A program made the position numbers and the translations under genes. A DNA stretch of 64,000 bases from Lachnoclostridium phytofermentans (GTDB lineage Bacteria > Bacillota > Clostridia > Lachnospirales > Lachnospiraceae), in the NCBI RefSeq assembly GCF_000733755.1, contig NZ_JPOF01000003.1, positions 248,001-312,000 of the forward strand, in the 5' to 3' direction. The notes under the pieces were generated by a model. It was not told where the DNA came from, did not search any database, and saw only the letters and a list, made by a program, of their open reading frames with translations. This document shows, in pieces, positions 1 to 11,317 of this stretch. Positions within the stretch are counted from its first letter, which is position 1; every line of letters starts with the position of its first letter.

Positions 1-1392
1 GCTATATTTTGATGAGAAATATTCTTTTCCTGCATTTAGTCCTGTACCCCGGTATTCAAACAACTCCGAAATTGTAACCAACTGATAACCTTCTTTTGTT
101 AGTTTTTGAATCACTTTTTCTGCTGCCGTTGCAGTAGTTGGGTAAACATCATGCATCAGTATAATAGCTCCATCTTTTGCACCTTTCATTGCTTCTTTAA
201 CTATCATATCAACATTTCTTGATTTCCAGTCTTCTGTATCTACTGACCATTCTATCATCGGATAATGAATTGCTGATCTTACGGTTTGATTCACAGCACC
301 ATAAGTCGGACGTACTAGTTTGGGCGTATATCCAGTACAACGTATAATAGCCTCTTGTGTTTTTGCTATTTCTCGTTTGATTTTCTCTACTGTAGATGTG
401 GTTAATAAAGGGTGAGAATAAGAATGATTTCCTATTTCGCTACCTTCTTTAATCATACGATTTAATACTTTACTATGATTGTCAACCCGTTGTCCAAGGA
501 CAAAGAAGGTTGCTTTTCCTCCGTATTTCTTAAGAGCATCTAAAATTCTCACCGTATAAATATCATGTGGTCCGTCATCAAAGGTCAATGCAATCATTGG
601 TTTATCTGGATCGATTTTACGACCTAATAATAGCTTCCCTTGCTCATCCAAGCATAAGTTCTTTGATATTGCGGTAATTGCTATCGACGTTGTAGGTGAT
701 AAGGACAACCCACTTAATAAATCATACTTAGGAAAGTATACGGTGATTTTATCTTGCGTTAAAGTAAATTGTAATCCATTTTGAACTGCATTCATGACCA
801 AGTTTTGTATCATATCTTCATCTAAATATTTGCCGTAGATTTCCTTTGTTTTTAATTGGTGTATCACTTGATCATAAAAGTCTTGTTGGAAAGAGGTAGC
901 AATAATATCCTCTAATCTAAGGTTTTTCCCTTCTTCTACTTGAAAACATAAAGTTTGAACAAAATCTCTTTTTTTCTCTTCCCATGGCATACCTTCTAAA
1001 ATACGAAATTTGATACTGTAGATATTCGGATAGGAAGCATAGGTCTCATATTGAACCGCTAGTCTTGGGGTATAATCGAAGGCTATCTCGCCTTGCTCTT
1101 GTTTTAGCATCACCTCATTCTTAAAATCCGTTACAATGGAATTTACATATTCCATAATTTTTTGATCCACTACCTCATCCCCTATTTTAGGATAATAGAC
1201 AGATATTTTGGTAATCCCATTAAATTCCTTGATCACTTGGGTATTTCCTATCTCCTGGTAAATAGAATCAGGTGAAATAACCTCATCATGATTTTTCCTA
1301 TTATCTTTAGAACAAGAAATCATCGCAATAGATAGAAAAAAAAGAAGTAGCAATTGAAAATACTTCATTGTCCTACCATTTTGTTTATTCAT
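1..1392 (-). CDS. polysaccharide deacetylase lipoprotein (3' end outside window)
   Basis: Carbohydrate esterase 4 (NodB-type) deacetylase, probably acting on peptidoglycan or another cell-surface glycan outside the membrane. My translation from ATG at 1390-1392 gives a hydrophobic leader with a Cys in the context MISC (lipoprotein-like), then about 230 residues without a motif I recognise, then the NodB domain. The metal and catalytic motifs are present: TFDDGPH (D272, D273), HSYSHP (H323, H327), RPTYGA, a W-x-VDTEDW block and ILMHDVY. The frame is still open at base 1, so the last residues are missing. A purine-rich AAAGGGA lies about 8 bases before the ATG. The gene follows the V-ATPase operon but is separated from it by a terminator. 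The family call is firm; the exact substrate is unknown. Confidence 0.88.
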   Translation of the reverse strand, partial: MNKQNGRTMKYFQLLLLFFLSIAMISCSKDNRKNHDEVISPDSIYQEIGNTQVIKEFNGITKISVYYPKIGDEVVDQKIMEYVNSIVTDFKNEVMLKQEQGEIAFDYTPRLAVQYETYASYPNIYSIKFRILEGMPWEEKKRDFVQTLCFQVEEGKNLRLEDIIATSFQQDFYDQVIHQLKTKEIYGKYLDEDMIQNLVMNAVQNGLQFTLTQDKITVYFPKYDLLSGLSLSPTTSIAITAISKNLCLDEQGKLLLGRKIDPDKPMIALTFDDGPHDIYTVRILDALKKYGGKATFFVLGQRVDNHSKVLNRMIKEGSEIGNHSYSHPLLTTSTVEKIKREIAKTQEAIIRCTGYTPKLVRPTYGAVNQTVRSAIHYPMIEWSVDTEDWKSRNVDMIVKEAMKGAKDGAIILMHDVYPTTATAAEKVIQKLTKEGYQLVTISELFEYRGTGLNAGKEYFSSKYS

Positions 1393-1685
1393 ATCAGTTC
1401 CCTTTCTGCCCTTTCATTGGACTGTGCTATCAGGGATAAGAAAGTGGCATCGCCGATAGGCTTCATTCTATATTTTTAATTCGAGATTTCCAAACTTTCT
1501 CTCTGATGAACCTTATGAATCTATGAAATACTATTAATAATTTAACTAATCATATTATTTGCAAATTTAAAAAAATTATTGTTTGAAAATATATTTCCAT
1601 AGGATTATCTGCCTTTTCATAATTCAATTGCTTTCCCTAGTCACAAATGAAAAATTTGATGCAGGAAATTTTGGTATAAAAAAAA
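1393..1685. other. intergenic region before the deacetylase gene
   Basis: This stretch separates the V-ATPase terminator from the deacetylase start. It is AT-rich. On the minus strand it contains a weak CTATC...GATAG stem near 1420-1465. I checked that stem against c-di-GMP and other common riboswitch cores and did not find their conserved bases. No gene is supported here. Confidence 0.4.
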
Positions 1686-1718
1686 GGAATCACCTACTAT
1701 ATCAAATAGATGATCCCC
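1678..1718 (-). terminator. terminator of the V-ATPase operon
   Basis: On the minus strand a hairpin with small bulges (GGGGATCATCTAT pairing to ATAGTAGGTGATTCC, with G-U pairs) is followed directly by eight U residues (A-run 1678-1685). It starts 11 bases after the ntpD stop codon. Confidence 0.7.
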
Positions 1719-1728
1719 AATTTAGCCG

Positions 1729-2391
1729 TTATTCTTTTCTTTTTCTCTCTTCAAGTGCATCTTTCAGTACAAGTTCTTTCACTTTCATTAATCTTATTTG
1801 CGTGCTCCTCTCATTTTCATCTAGTTTCATCATTATGTACTTTATTTTTTCCATCATATCCGGTATTAAAACATGCTCTAATGCATTGACCCGACGTCTT
1901 GTTTTTTCAATTTCCGCTGCCATCAACTGACAACCTTTCTCACATTCCGCAAGTCGTAGCATCTTAGGTAATACCACGGATAGTGAATGTACAGCATCAT
2001 CTAAGTCACCTGATGTAAAGGCATATCCATAGGGATAAATATCGCTTAGATCAGAGGATTTCGTATGATATTCAAAGTTCGGTATCTCGACACTCATAAC
2101 ATTCTTAGTACTCGCCTCAAGATAAACCTCTTGTTTAGGAACCATCATCGCAGCATCTAGAAATTCCTCCTGCATCATAGCTCTAGCAAGAGCAAAGTTT
2201 TCATTCGCATGTAAGATTCCTTCTTCGACTTCTTTTCTTAACTGCATATTTTCTTTCACTAGAATTAAGAACTGACGCATTAATTCATCCCGTTTATCTT
2301 TTAATAATTTATGTCCTCTCCTAGCTGTTGAAAGCTTCTTTTTAAGTTTTGTTAACTCCATCCGGGTCGGATTAACATGAGTGCTTGCCAT
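1729..2391 (-). CDS. ntpD: V-type ATPase subunit D
   Basis: Central rotor stalk subunit of the V1 sector, which transmits rotation between the A3B3 head and the membrane ring. The 220-residue length is normal for the family. The N-terminus (MASTHVNPTRMELTKLKKKL) and the paired N- and C-terminal coiled coils typical of NtpD are visible. The C-terminus carries the usual lysine/arginine-rich helix. It is the last gene of the operon, 3 bases after ntpB, and is followed by a U-run terminator. Confidence 0.95.
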   Translation of the reverse strand: MASTHVNPTRMELTKLKKKLSTARRGHKLLKDKRDELMRQFLILVKENMQLRKEVEEGILHANENFALARAMMQEEFLDAAMMVPKQEVYLEASTKNVMSVEIPNFEYHTKSSDLSDIYPYGYAFTSGDLDDAVHSLSVVLPKMLRLAECEKGCQLMAAEIEKTRRRVNALEHVLIPDMMEKIKYIMMKLDENERSTQIRLMKVKELVLKDALEERKRKE

Positions 2392-2394
2392 ATC

Positions 2395-3777
2395 TTACAC
2401 CCCCACTGTTTTACCATAATACTCATCAAGGTATTCATCTTTAATTCTCTTTAACTCAGTCCTTGGTAAGATAGATAATAGTTTCCACCCAAGATTCAAT
2501 GTTTCTTCAATGTCTCTGTTATTATAATATCCTTGCGAGACATATTCTTTTTCAAAAGAATCGGCAAATTCCGCATATAGCTTATCAATGTCAGTCAGTG
2601 CTGCCTCACCAAGCACTACCATTAATTCCTTGGCTTCTTTTCCCCTTGCATATGCAGCAAATAATTGATTCATTGTATTGGCATGATCTTTTCTCGTCTT
2701 CCCCTCACCAATTCCCTTGTCCTTTAACCTCGATAGGGAGGGTAATACATCAATTGGCGGCATGATTCCCTGTCGATATAGTTCTCTGCTTAGGATAATC
2801 TGCCCCTCCGTAATATATCCGGTCAGGTCAGGTATTGGATGAGTTTTGTCGTCTTCTGGCATAGTAAGGATTGGGATCATTGTGATACTTCCATTCTTTC
2901 CCTTTTGTCTACCGGCTCTTTCATATAAAGATGCTAGGTCTGTATACATATATCCTGGATAGCCTCTACGACCAGGTACTTCTTTTCTTGCTGCAGAAAC
3001 TTCTCGTAAGGAATCTGCATAGTTCGTGATATCTGTTAAAATAACAAGCACATGCATATCCTTTTCAAATGCTAGATATTCAGCAGCAGTAAGAGCCATT
3101 CTTGGTGTTGCAATTCGCTCAACCGCTGGATCATTTGCTAAATTTACAAACATTACCGTTCGATCAATCGCTCCTGATTCTTTGAAACTTTCAGTAAAGA
3201 AGTTTGCTTCTTCAAACGTAATTCCCATCGCTGCAAAAACAACCGCAAATGCTTCATTCGTTCCTCTTACCTTTGCTTGACGTGCTATTTGTGCAGCAAG
3301 TTCTGCATGCGGCAAGCCACTTGCCGAGAAAATAGGAAGCTTTTGACCACGAACCAGGGTGTTGAGACCATCGATTGCGGATACTCCCGTTTGAATAAAT
3401 TCCTTCGGATAGTTTCTTGCGACTGGATTCATAGGAAGGCCATTGATATCCATTCTTTTCTCTGGCAAAATTTCTGGACCTCCATCCATTGGACGACCAA
3501 GTCCATCGAATACACGACTGAGCATATCCTCTGAAACTGCTAACTCCATACCGCGGCCAAGAAACCGCACCTTACTATCGGATAAATTAATCCCTGTTGA
3601 ACTCTCAAATAATTGAACGAGAGCATTTTCACCGTCAATCTCAAGAACTTTACATCTTCTTCGTTCCCCACTTGTTAGTTCTATTTCACCAAGCTCATTG
3701 TAGGTAACCTGGGTAACACCCCTTACTAACATCAAAGGGCCTGCAACTTCTTGTATTGTTTTATACTCCTTTGGCAT
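2395..3777 (-). CDS. ntpB: V-type ATPase subunit B
   Basis: Non-catalytic nucleotide-binding-fold subunit of the A3B3 head. The 460-residue length and the signature block [14 protein letters not shown] (about residue 310) are typical. The expected lack of a true Walker A glycine loop is seen: the equivalent segment reads [17 protein letters not shown]. The start codon overlaps the ntpA stop (TAATG), which implies translational coupling and balanced A:B synthesis. Confidence 0.97.
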   Translation of the reverse strand: MPKEYKTIQEVAGPLMLVRGVTQVTYNELGEIELTSGERRRCKVLEIDGENALVQLFESSTGINLSDSKVRFLGRGMELAVSEDMLSRVFDGLGRPMDGGPEILPEKRMDINGLPMNPVARNYPKEFIQTGVSAIDGLNTLVRGQKLPIFSASGLPHAELAAQIARQAKVRGTNEAFAVVFAAMGITFEEANFFTESFKESGAIDRTVMFVNLANDPAVERIATPRMALTAAEYLAFEKDMHVLVILTDITNYADSLREVSAARKEVPGRRGYPGYMYTDLASLYERAGRQKGKNGSITMIPILTMPEDDKTHPIPDLTGYITEGQIILSRELYRQGIMPPIDVLPSLSRLKDKGIGEGKTRKDHANTMNQLFAAYARGKEAKELMVVLGEAALTDIDKLYAEFADSFEKEYVSQGYYNNRDIEETLNLGWKLLSILPRTELKRIKDEYLDEYYGKTVGV

Positions 3778-5546
3778 TAGGCATCCTCCCTTCCTACCAA
3801 CTGCTCCGTTTGTTTTACTATCTGATTTTTTATTGCTTCATACCTTTGATCTAGTTGTTCCTCTTTTTCATATTTAAAACGACCAATTTGTTCCCTTACC
3901 GGTAATTTTACTAAGGCATCAATGAATGCTCCCTTTTTAAGAGCAGCAAACGAAGCATCATAAAAATACAGCACTAGCTCCATCATTCGATATTGCTTCT
4001 TTAATGTTGTATAAGTGTCTACCTCGTGGTACGCATCTTGATGAAGAAAATCTTCTCTGATCGACCTAGCAGCTTCTAACTTTAATCGATCCTCTGAGGA
4101 CAGTGCATCCATACCAACTAACTTTACTATTTCCTCTAGTTCAGATTCATCGTGTAACAATTTTACTATCTTTAAACGAAGTGACGTCCAATTTTCATTG
4201 ACTTCGTTATTAAACCAATTCCCCATCTTATCTGCATATAATGAATAGCTTGTTAGCCAGTTAATCGCAGGGAAATGTCTACGATAGGCGAGGTTTGCAT
4301 CAAGTCCCCAAAAGACCTTCACGATACGCAGCGTTGCCTGAGAAACCGGTTCTGAAATATCACCACCAGGTGGTGATACTGCTCCTATCACGGATAAAGC
4401 TCCTTCCCTGTTGCTAGAACCAAGAGAGATGACACGACCCGCGCGTTCGTAAAATTGTGCTAAACGGCTTCCAAGATAGGCTGGATACCCCTCCTCTCCA
4501 GGCATTTCTTCAAGACGTCCGCTCATCTCTCTTAATGCTTCTGCCCACCGAGAAGTAGAATCCGCCATTAATGCAACAGAATATCCCATATCCCGATAAT
4601 ACTCTGCTATTGAAATCCCAACATAGATCGATGCTTCTCTCGCAGCAACTGGCATATCCGAAGTGTTAGCAATTAGTACCGTACGCTCCATTAACGAATA
4701 TCCTGTCTTTGGATCTTTTAATTCTGGAAACTCATTTAAAACATCTGTCATTTCATTTCCACGTTCTCCACAACCGATGTATACTACGATATCAGCTTCC
4801 GCCCACTTTGCTAATTGATGCTGTACAACGGTTTTACCACTTCCAAAGGGTCCTGGAACTGCTGCAACACCACCTTTGGCAATAGGAAATAAAGTATCAA
4901 TCACTCGCTGTCCAGTTACAAGTGGCATCTGAGGTGCGAGTTTTTCTTTAAATGGTCTGCCAATTCTTACGGGCCACTTCTGTAACATTGATACGGATAC
5001 TTCTTCCTCATTCTCCGTTCTTATAACAGCTATGGTTTCTTCAATCGTATGTTCCCCTTCAAAAATCTTTGTAATGATACCATGAACTCCATTTGGTACT
5101 AATACTTTATGTACTACAATTGGTGACTCCATTGTTGTTCCAAGAATATCACCAGCGCAAACTTCCAATCCAACATAAGCGATTGGTTCAAAGTTCCACT
5201 TACGTTCTCTGCTTAACGAAGGTACCTCGATTCCTCTTTCTAGATTATTCCCTGTTCTCTCCATTATCTCATTTAATGGACGTTGAATTCCATCAAAAAT
5301 AGAGCCGATTAATCCAGGTCCTAATTCTACACAGAGTGGGTAACCAGTTGATTCCACTGGCTCTCCAGGTCCTAAACCAGACGTTTCTTCATATACTTGT
5401 ATGGATGCTTCCTCACCATGCATCTCAATAATCTCACCAATTAATCTTTGACTGCTAACACGAACCACGTCAAACATATTGGCATCACGCATTCCCTTCG
5501 CTATGACTAAGGGACCAGCAACCTTTTTGATTACACCTTTACTCAT
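3777..5546 (-). CDS. ntpA: V-type ATPase catalytic subunit A
   Basis: Catalytic subunit that hydrolyses or makes ATP in the A3B3 head. The Walker A loop GPFGSGKTV is near residue 230, followed by the conserved GCGERGNEM and the Walker B region [19 protein letters not shown]. The 589-residue length includes the non-homologous insertion that separates V/A-type A subunits from F-type beta subunits. It lies between ntpF and ntpB in the normal order. Confidence 0.98.
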   Translation of the reverse strand: MSKGVIKKVAGPLVIAKGMRDANMFDVVRVSSQRLIGEIIEMHGEEASIQVYEETSGLGPGEPVESTGYPLCVELGPGLIGSIFDGIQRPLNEIMERTGNNLERGIEVPSLSRERKWNFEPIAYVGLEVCAGDILGTTMESPIVVHKVLVPNGVHGIITKIFEGEHTIEETIAVIRTENEEEVSVSMLQKWPVRIGRPFKEKLAPQMPLVTGQRVIDTLFPIAKGGVAAVPGPFGSGKTVVQHQLAKWAEADIVVYIGCGERGNEMTDVLNEFPELKDPKTGYSLMERTVLIANTSDMPVAAREASIYVGISIAEYYRDMGYSVALMADSTSRWAEALREMSGRLEEMPGEEGYPAYLGSRLAQFYERAGRVISLGSSNREGALSVIGAVSPPGGDISEPVSQATLRIVKVFWGLDANLAYRRHFPAINWLTSYSLYADKMGNWFNNEVNENWTSLRLKIVKLLHDESELEEIVKLVGMDALSSEDRLKLEAARSIREDFLHQDAYHEVDTYTTLKKQYRMMELVLYFYDASFAALKKGAFIDALVKLPVREQIGRFKYEKEEQLDQRYEAIKNQIVKQTEQLVGREDA

Positions 5547-5600
5547 TTATTTTCACACCTGCCTCTTCCTAATATACAAACTTTCCATCCATATGATTTT

Positions 5601-5924
5601 TCACATTTCTTCTCTAAATATGATATCCGATCCAACTGCTTGTTCTACCATTTTCTTAATTCTGGTTACCCCATTCTTCGTATTTCCAGCGATACCAGGA
5701 ATAGGGAGGATGACAGGAAGTGCAATATTCTTATGGCTATCCAAAAGACTTGAAAGTTTGGACGCATAATATTCCGTAATATAAATGATGGCATAGTCTT
5801 CTTTCAAAAGTTCCTTCAGTACCCTTTTTGCCTCTTCTTCCTCCTCTACTGGAAAAACTGTAAGTCCTAAAGCTCCAAAACCATAGGTGCTATCTCTATC
5901 TCCTAAGACTGCTACTCTATACAT
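5601..5924 (-). CDS. ntpF: V-type ATPase subunit F
   Basis: Small central-stalk subunit (107 residues; called NtpG in Enterococcus hirae nomenclature). The N-terminus MYRVAVLGDRDSTYGFGALG and the central AIIYITEYYA block are typical of the Rossmann-like subunit F. The start overlaps the end of ntpC by 8 bases, so translation is probably coupled. Confidence 0.93.
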   Translation of the reverse strand: MYRVAVLGDRDSTYGFGALGLTVFPVEEEEEAKRVLKELLKEDYAIIYITEYYASKLSSLLDSHKNIALPVILPIPGIAGNTKNGVTRIKKMVEQAVGSDIIFREEM

Positions 5925-6897
5925 ATAATGTTCTCATCCTTTCCCTGATGAGCTGTTCCGGCAATGAATTTCTCTTTCCGGAGAGTATCAGCTTTACCAT
6001 CTTAATCTCAGTTTCACGTGCCAGATAATAAGCGACCACTGGAGCAACTGTATAGGATAAATGCTTCACTCCTTTTAACATCTGCATAATCTCATTATCA
6101 CACCAGAGCTCAAATGCCGCATACGATAGTTTTAATGACCTTGCTCCTTCTGTATACACTGTTTTTTGAAGATAAGAGATTAACTCCTCTTCTCCCTTTT
6201 TTGCTGCTGTAATCAACTCTCGCTTTGAAAGCGTTTCACACGGAACTAAAGCTATCTCATAAAATTCCTGACTCTTCTTTGCCTTACAGGCGCGATACGC
6301 GATTGTCATATTGGCAAAGGCAAGCTTTTTTTCCGTATAATTTAAAAGTAATTCAACCTTACTTTCCTTCCCTGCACGAGAAAGTGCAGTAAGACAAGCA
6401 GCGTCTAGAAAGACATCACATAATTGTCCATCTCCTGTATGTAACAAATCCTCATATGCTTTTTTTACACAATCTGCTAACATGGGAGGGAGTATCTCAA
6501 ACTTTCCTTCACGAATGCTCTTTAATACTTCTTGAAAAGGCAGGCTTCCTCGTTCTAAAAATGCTTGTTCTTCCACTCTTCCTTTACTCTCTGCATAAAT
6601 TAACTTTATTGCTACCTTCGCATTATGAAAATCATATGGAATCTGAAACACTCGTAATACCGTCTCATCTTTTACAAGTTCTGTGAACAATTGATATGCC
6701 TTTTGATACTCTGCTTCCATGATATCTTCTGCTTCTTTCTCAGTAGATAGTTTTCCAAATCCTCTCTCTTTTAATAAACGAAGACATTCCTCATAATCTT
6801 TACAAGCTAATAGTTGCTCTAATGAAGAAACGCTTAACAAGGAAAGCTCTTTTACTCTAATACGTGCGACCGCATAATAATACATCGTATCTGCCAT
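5917..6897 (-). CDS. ntpC: V-type ATPase subunit C
   Basis: Socket subunit (subunit C of A/V-type ATPases, d in eukaryotes) that joins the central stalk to the membrane K ring. The 326-residue length and all-helical, charged composition fit, as does the opening MYYYAVARIRVKELSLLS. A C-terminal EIKMVKLILSGKRN segment is characteristic. Its place between ntpE and ntpF matches other clostridial ntp operons. Confidence 0.92.
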   Translation of the reverse strand: MADTMYYYAVARIRVKELSLLSVSSLEQLLACKDYEECLRLLKERGFGKLSTEKEAEDIMEAEYQKAYQLFTELVKDETVLRVFQIPYDFHNAKVAIKLIYAESKGRVEEQAFLERGSLPFQEVLKSIREGKFEILPPMLADCVKKAYEDLLHTGDGQLCDVFLDAACLTALSRAGKESKVELLLNYTEKKLAFANMTIAYRACKAKKSQEFYEIALVPCETLSKRELITAAKKGEEELISYLQKTVYTEGARSLKLSYAAFELWCDNEIMQMLKGVKHLSYTVAPVVAYYLARETEIKMVKLILSGKRNSLPEQLIRERMRTLYV

Positions 6898-6936
6898 GTA
6901 TAATCACTCCATTTCCTGCAAGAATGCTTTTCCTCG

Positions 6937-7551
6937 TTAATTTATCTCTCCCTCTGCTGCAAATAAAAGAGATGCAATGGGTTCGAGTAATTGATCACGT
7001 TTTTCTTCAAATAAAGCTTCTATCGATAGATTATGAGTAATATATCCTTGCTCTAATAAAAAACCTCCGGTTATATTCACCGGCTCCTTCGCTATTGTTA
7101 ACTTACTTTCCGTTCTTTGTTCATTCCTGCTTTTCAAAGCCTCTATGAATTCGTCCGGTAAGCGTTTTAAATCCCTTTGGTTAAAGCATAAGACTCCGTC
7201 ATGCCCTAAATCAAGCGTAGCCAGCAATTTTAGGATTAACTCGAAATATTCTTCTTCAGGTAACAAAAGAATACTCTCCTTCGCCTGAAGAATAACCTCC
7301 AAAATCAGCTTTTGTTTTGCTTCTAAAATTCTATTTTTCTTAGCTACTAATGCTGTAGAATCTGCCTGCTTTTTGCTGTTTTGAAGTAAATCCTCTCTTG
7401 CTTTCTCTCCTTCTAATCGAAGTTTAGCTTCTTCTTTTCTTGCTTCCTCATTGATTTCTTCTACTTTCTTTTCTGCAGCTTTTAGCCTTTCTATAGAAGT
7501 TATTGCTGCCTCATCTTCAATCTTCTTAATGATCGATTCTAATCCAGTCAT
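6937..7551 (-). CDS. ntpE: V-type ATPase subunit E
   Basis: Peripheral stalk (stator) subunit. The first about 110 residues are a continuous Glu/Lys/Ala-rich coiled coil. The rest forms the globular head that contacts subunit A, with the typical VNITGGFLLEQG segment. The 204-residue length is normal. It would pair with the coiled-coil subunit encoded by the first gene of the operon. Confidence 0.92.
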   Translation of the reverse strand: MTGLESIIKKIEDEAAITSIERLKAAEKKVEEINEEARKEEAKLRLEGEKAREDLLQNSKKQADSTALVAKKNRILEAKQKLILEVILQAKESILLLPEEEYFELILKLLATLDLGHDGVLCFNQRDLKRLPDEFIEALKSRNEQRTESKLTIAKEPVNITGGFLLEQGYITHNLSIEALFEEKRDQLLEPIASLLFAAEGEIN

Positions 7552-7570
7552 AAGCCCTCCTGCCTACTCT

Positions 7571-10089
<2,519 letters not shown>

Positions 10090-10103
<14 letters not shown>

Positions 10104-10413
10104 TATGTAACACTTCCTTTACAATATAATCGATTGTTTTCTTTTTGTTTTCCTTGCTTTTCCTAGTAAAATACTCAATTTCCCTCTCTGCCTCCATCAA
10201 GGCATTCTCTAATTGAAGTTTTTGATATTCCCTTGCTTCTAATAGAGCGCTCTTGATAAGTTCCTCTTCCCCTTTCCTAACCCCAGTTAGATGCGTTTTT
10301 ACTTCTTCATTTGCATGTTCTAACATCTTGCTTCCTCTTGCTACCGCTACATTTTCTTTCTCTTTTGCTAACTCTTCAACCTCACGCACCCGATGTAACA
10401 TCTCGCCTGCCAT
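10090..10413 (-). CDS. V-type ATPase peripheral-stalk subunit G/H
   Basis: First gene of the operon. It is a 107-residue Glu/Lys/Ala-rich protein that is one long amphipathic helix, with no membrane segment. Position and composition fit the stator subunit called G (or H, AhaH) that forms the EG peripheral stalk. Sequence conservation in this family is low, so the assignment leans on context. A strong ribosome site (AAAGGAGGTG) precedes the ATG. Confidence 0.8.
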
Positions 10414-10465
10414 TTCACACCTCCTTTGTTACATTATGTAATATTATGGATATCTTATAGAGTTC

Positions 10466-10494
10466 ATTATAATCTATCTTAGTCCCACCTTCAA
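10466..10494 (-). promoter_or_regulatory. promoter of the V-ATPase operon
   Basis: On the minus strand -35 TTGAAG (10489-10494), a 17-base spacer and -10 TATAAT (10466-10471). It lies about 50 bases before the first gene and just downstream of the terminator of the preceding gene. Confidence 0.65.
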
Positions 10495-10527
10495 TCCTGT
10501 AGCACCTGTATTGGTGTTAAGAAGCTG

Positions 10528-10575
10528 TTAAAAAAACTCTTGAAAACCGAATGGGTTATTCGGTTTCCAAGAGTT
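10528..10575 (-). terminator. terminator after the NusG domain II gene
   Basis: 18-base arms (10535-10552 and 10558-10575) pair with a single G-U and a 5-base loop. On the minus strand they are followed by a run of U (A-run 10529-10534). It isolates the V-ATPase promoter from upstream transcription. Confidence 0.88.
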
Positions 10576-10686
10576 CTTTCTTACAGTCTACAAGATATAC
10601 TTATACCTTATTTTATTTATCACTTTATAAAAGAAAAAATCTGCTTTATGATTTCTCTTACACTTTGAAACAATGTTATAATCTTC

Positions 10687-11058
10687 TTATTGCGCTATGG
10701 CATCTGTCTTTGATTGTTCCCCTTCGGTAACTTCTACAATAATTTCATTTGGTAAACATATTATCATTTCATTTTTATTGTGAATCGCTGTGTGATTTAC
10801 GCAAACTTGATCGGGACATCCTGCGCTTTCCATTTTTGCATATCCATCCTCTATTTTTAATACGTTGTCACCAAGTCTGCCAGGTATTACTATGGTTTGA
10901 TTTTTATATAGGGAGTACGTACCAAAGGTTTCTCCTTCCATACTTACTACAACCTGACCATACTCACCAACTTCACCTGACATCCACCAATATGCTAAAA
11001 AGCTTGCACCAACAATCGCTAATAATACCAATAGTAAAATAATATCCTTTTTCTTCAC
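10687..11058 (-). CDS. NusG domain II-containing membrane-anchored protein
   Basis: Small protein of 123 residues with one N-terminal membrane segment (about residues 6-28) and a beta-rich outer domain carrying the CPDQVCV motif of the NusG_II family. In other Firmicutes such proteins sit beside FMN-binding, Rnf-like or Gx-transporter genes; here it stands alone. The start is GTG, with GAGAGGA about 9 bases upstream. Its function is not known; the paired cysteines suggest a redox or metal role, which is inference only. Confidence 0.75.
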   Translation of the reverse strand: MKKKDIILLLVLLAIVGASFLAYWWMSGEVGEYGQVVVSMEGETFGTYSLYKNQTIVIPGRLGDNVLKIEDGYAKMESAGCPDQVCVNHTAIHNKNEMIICLPNEIIVEVTEGEQSKTDAIAQ

Positions 11059-11317
11059 GCTCGTATCCTCTCAATTAAAGTATATTTGCTAATTTAGCAC
11101 AAAGTAACATTTCCCATAAGTACAGAAAACTAGCACTATAAACTTTTCTTATTCATAACTAGGATAAAGGACAACCTACTGAAAAGTCAACACTTGTTTC
11201 TCTGGAATATTATAGCAATTCGCTAAATACCTAACTTCTTAGGTGATTATCAATGTAAGCTATGGGATCGGAGCCTCTTGTCATAATATCCTACCATTGT
11301 TTCTTATCCTCTTATTT
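11059..11317. other. intergenic region after the GH2 gene
   Basis: 259 bases between the GH2 stop and the NusG domain II gene. I see no convincing U-run terminator for the GH2 transcript. A sequence near 11125-11150 vaguely resembles the dispersed palindrome seen elsewhere but is too degenerate to call. Confidence 0.3.

Noticed and set aside
1400-1470. c-di-GMP or other riboswitch in the deacetylase leader
   Set aside because: There is a CTATC/GATAG stem, but the conserved core bases of known riboswitches are not present.
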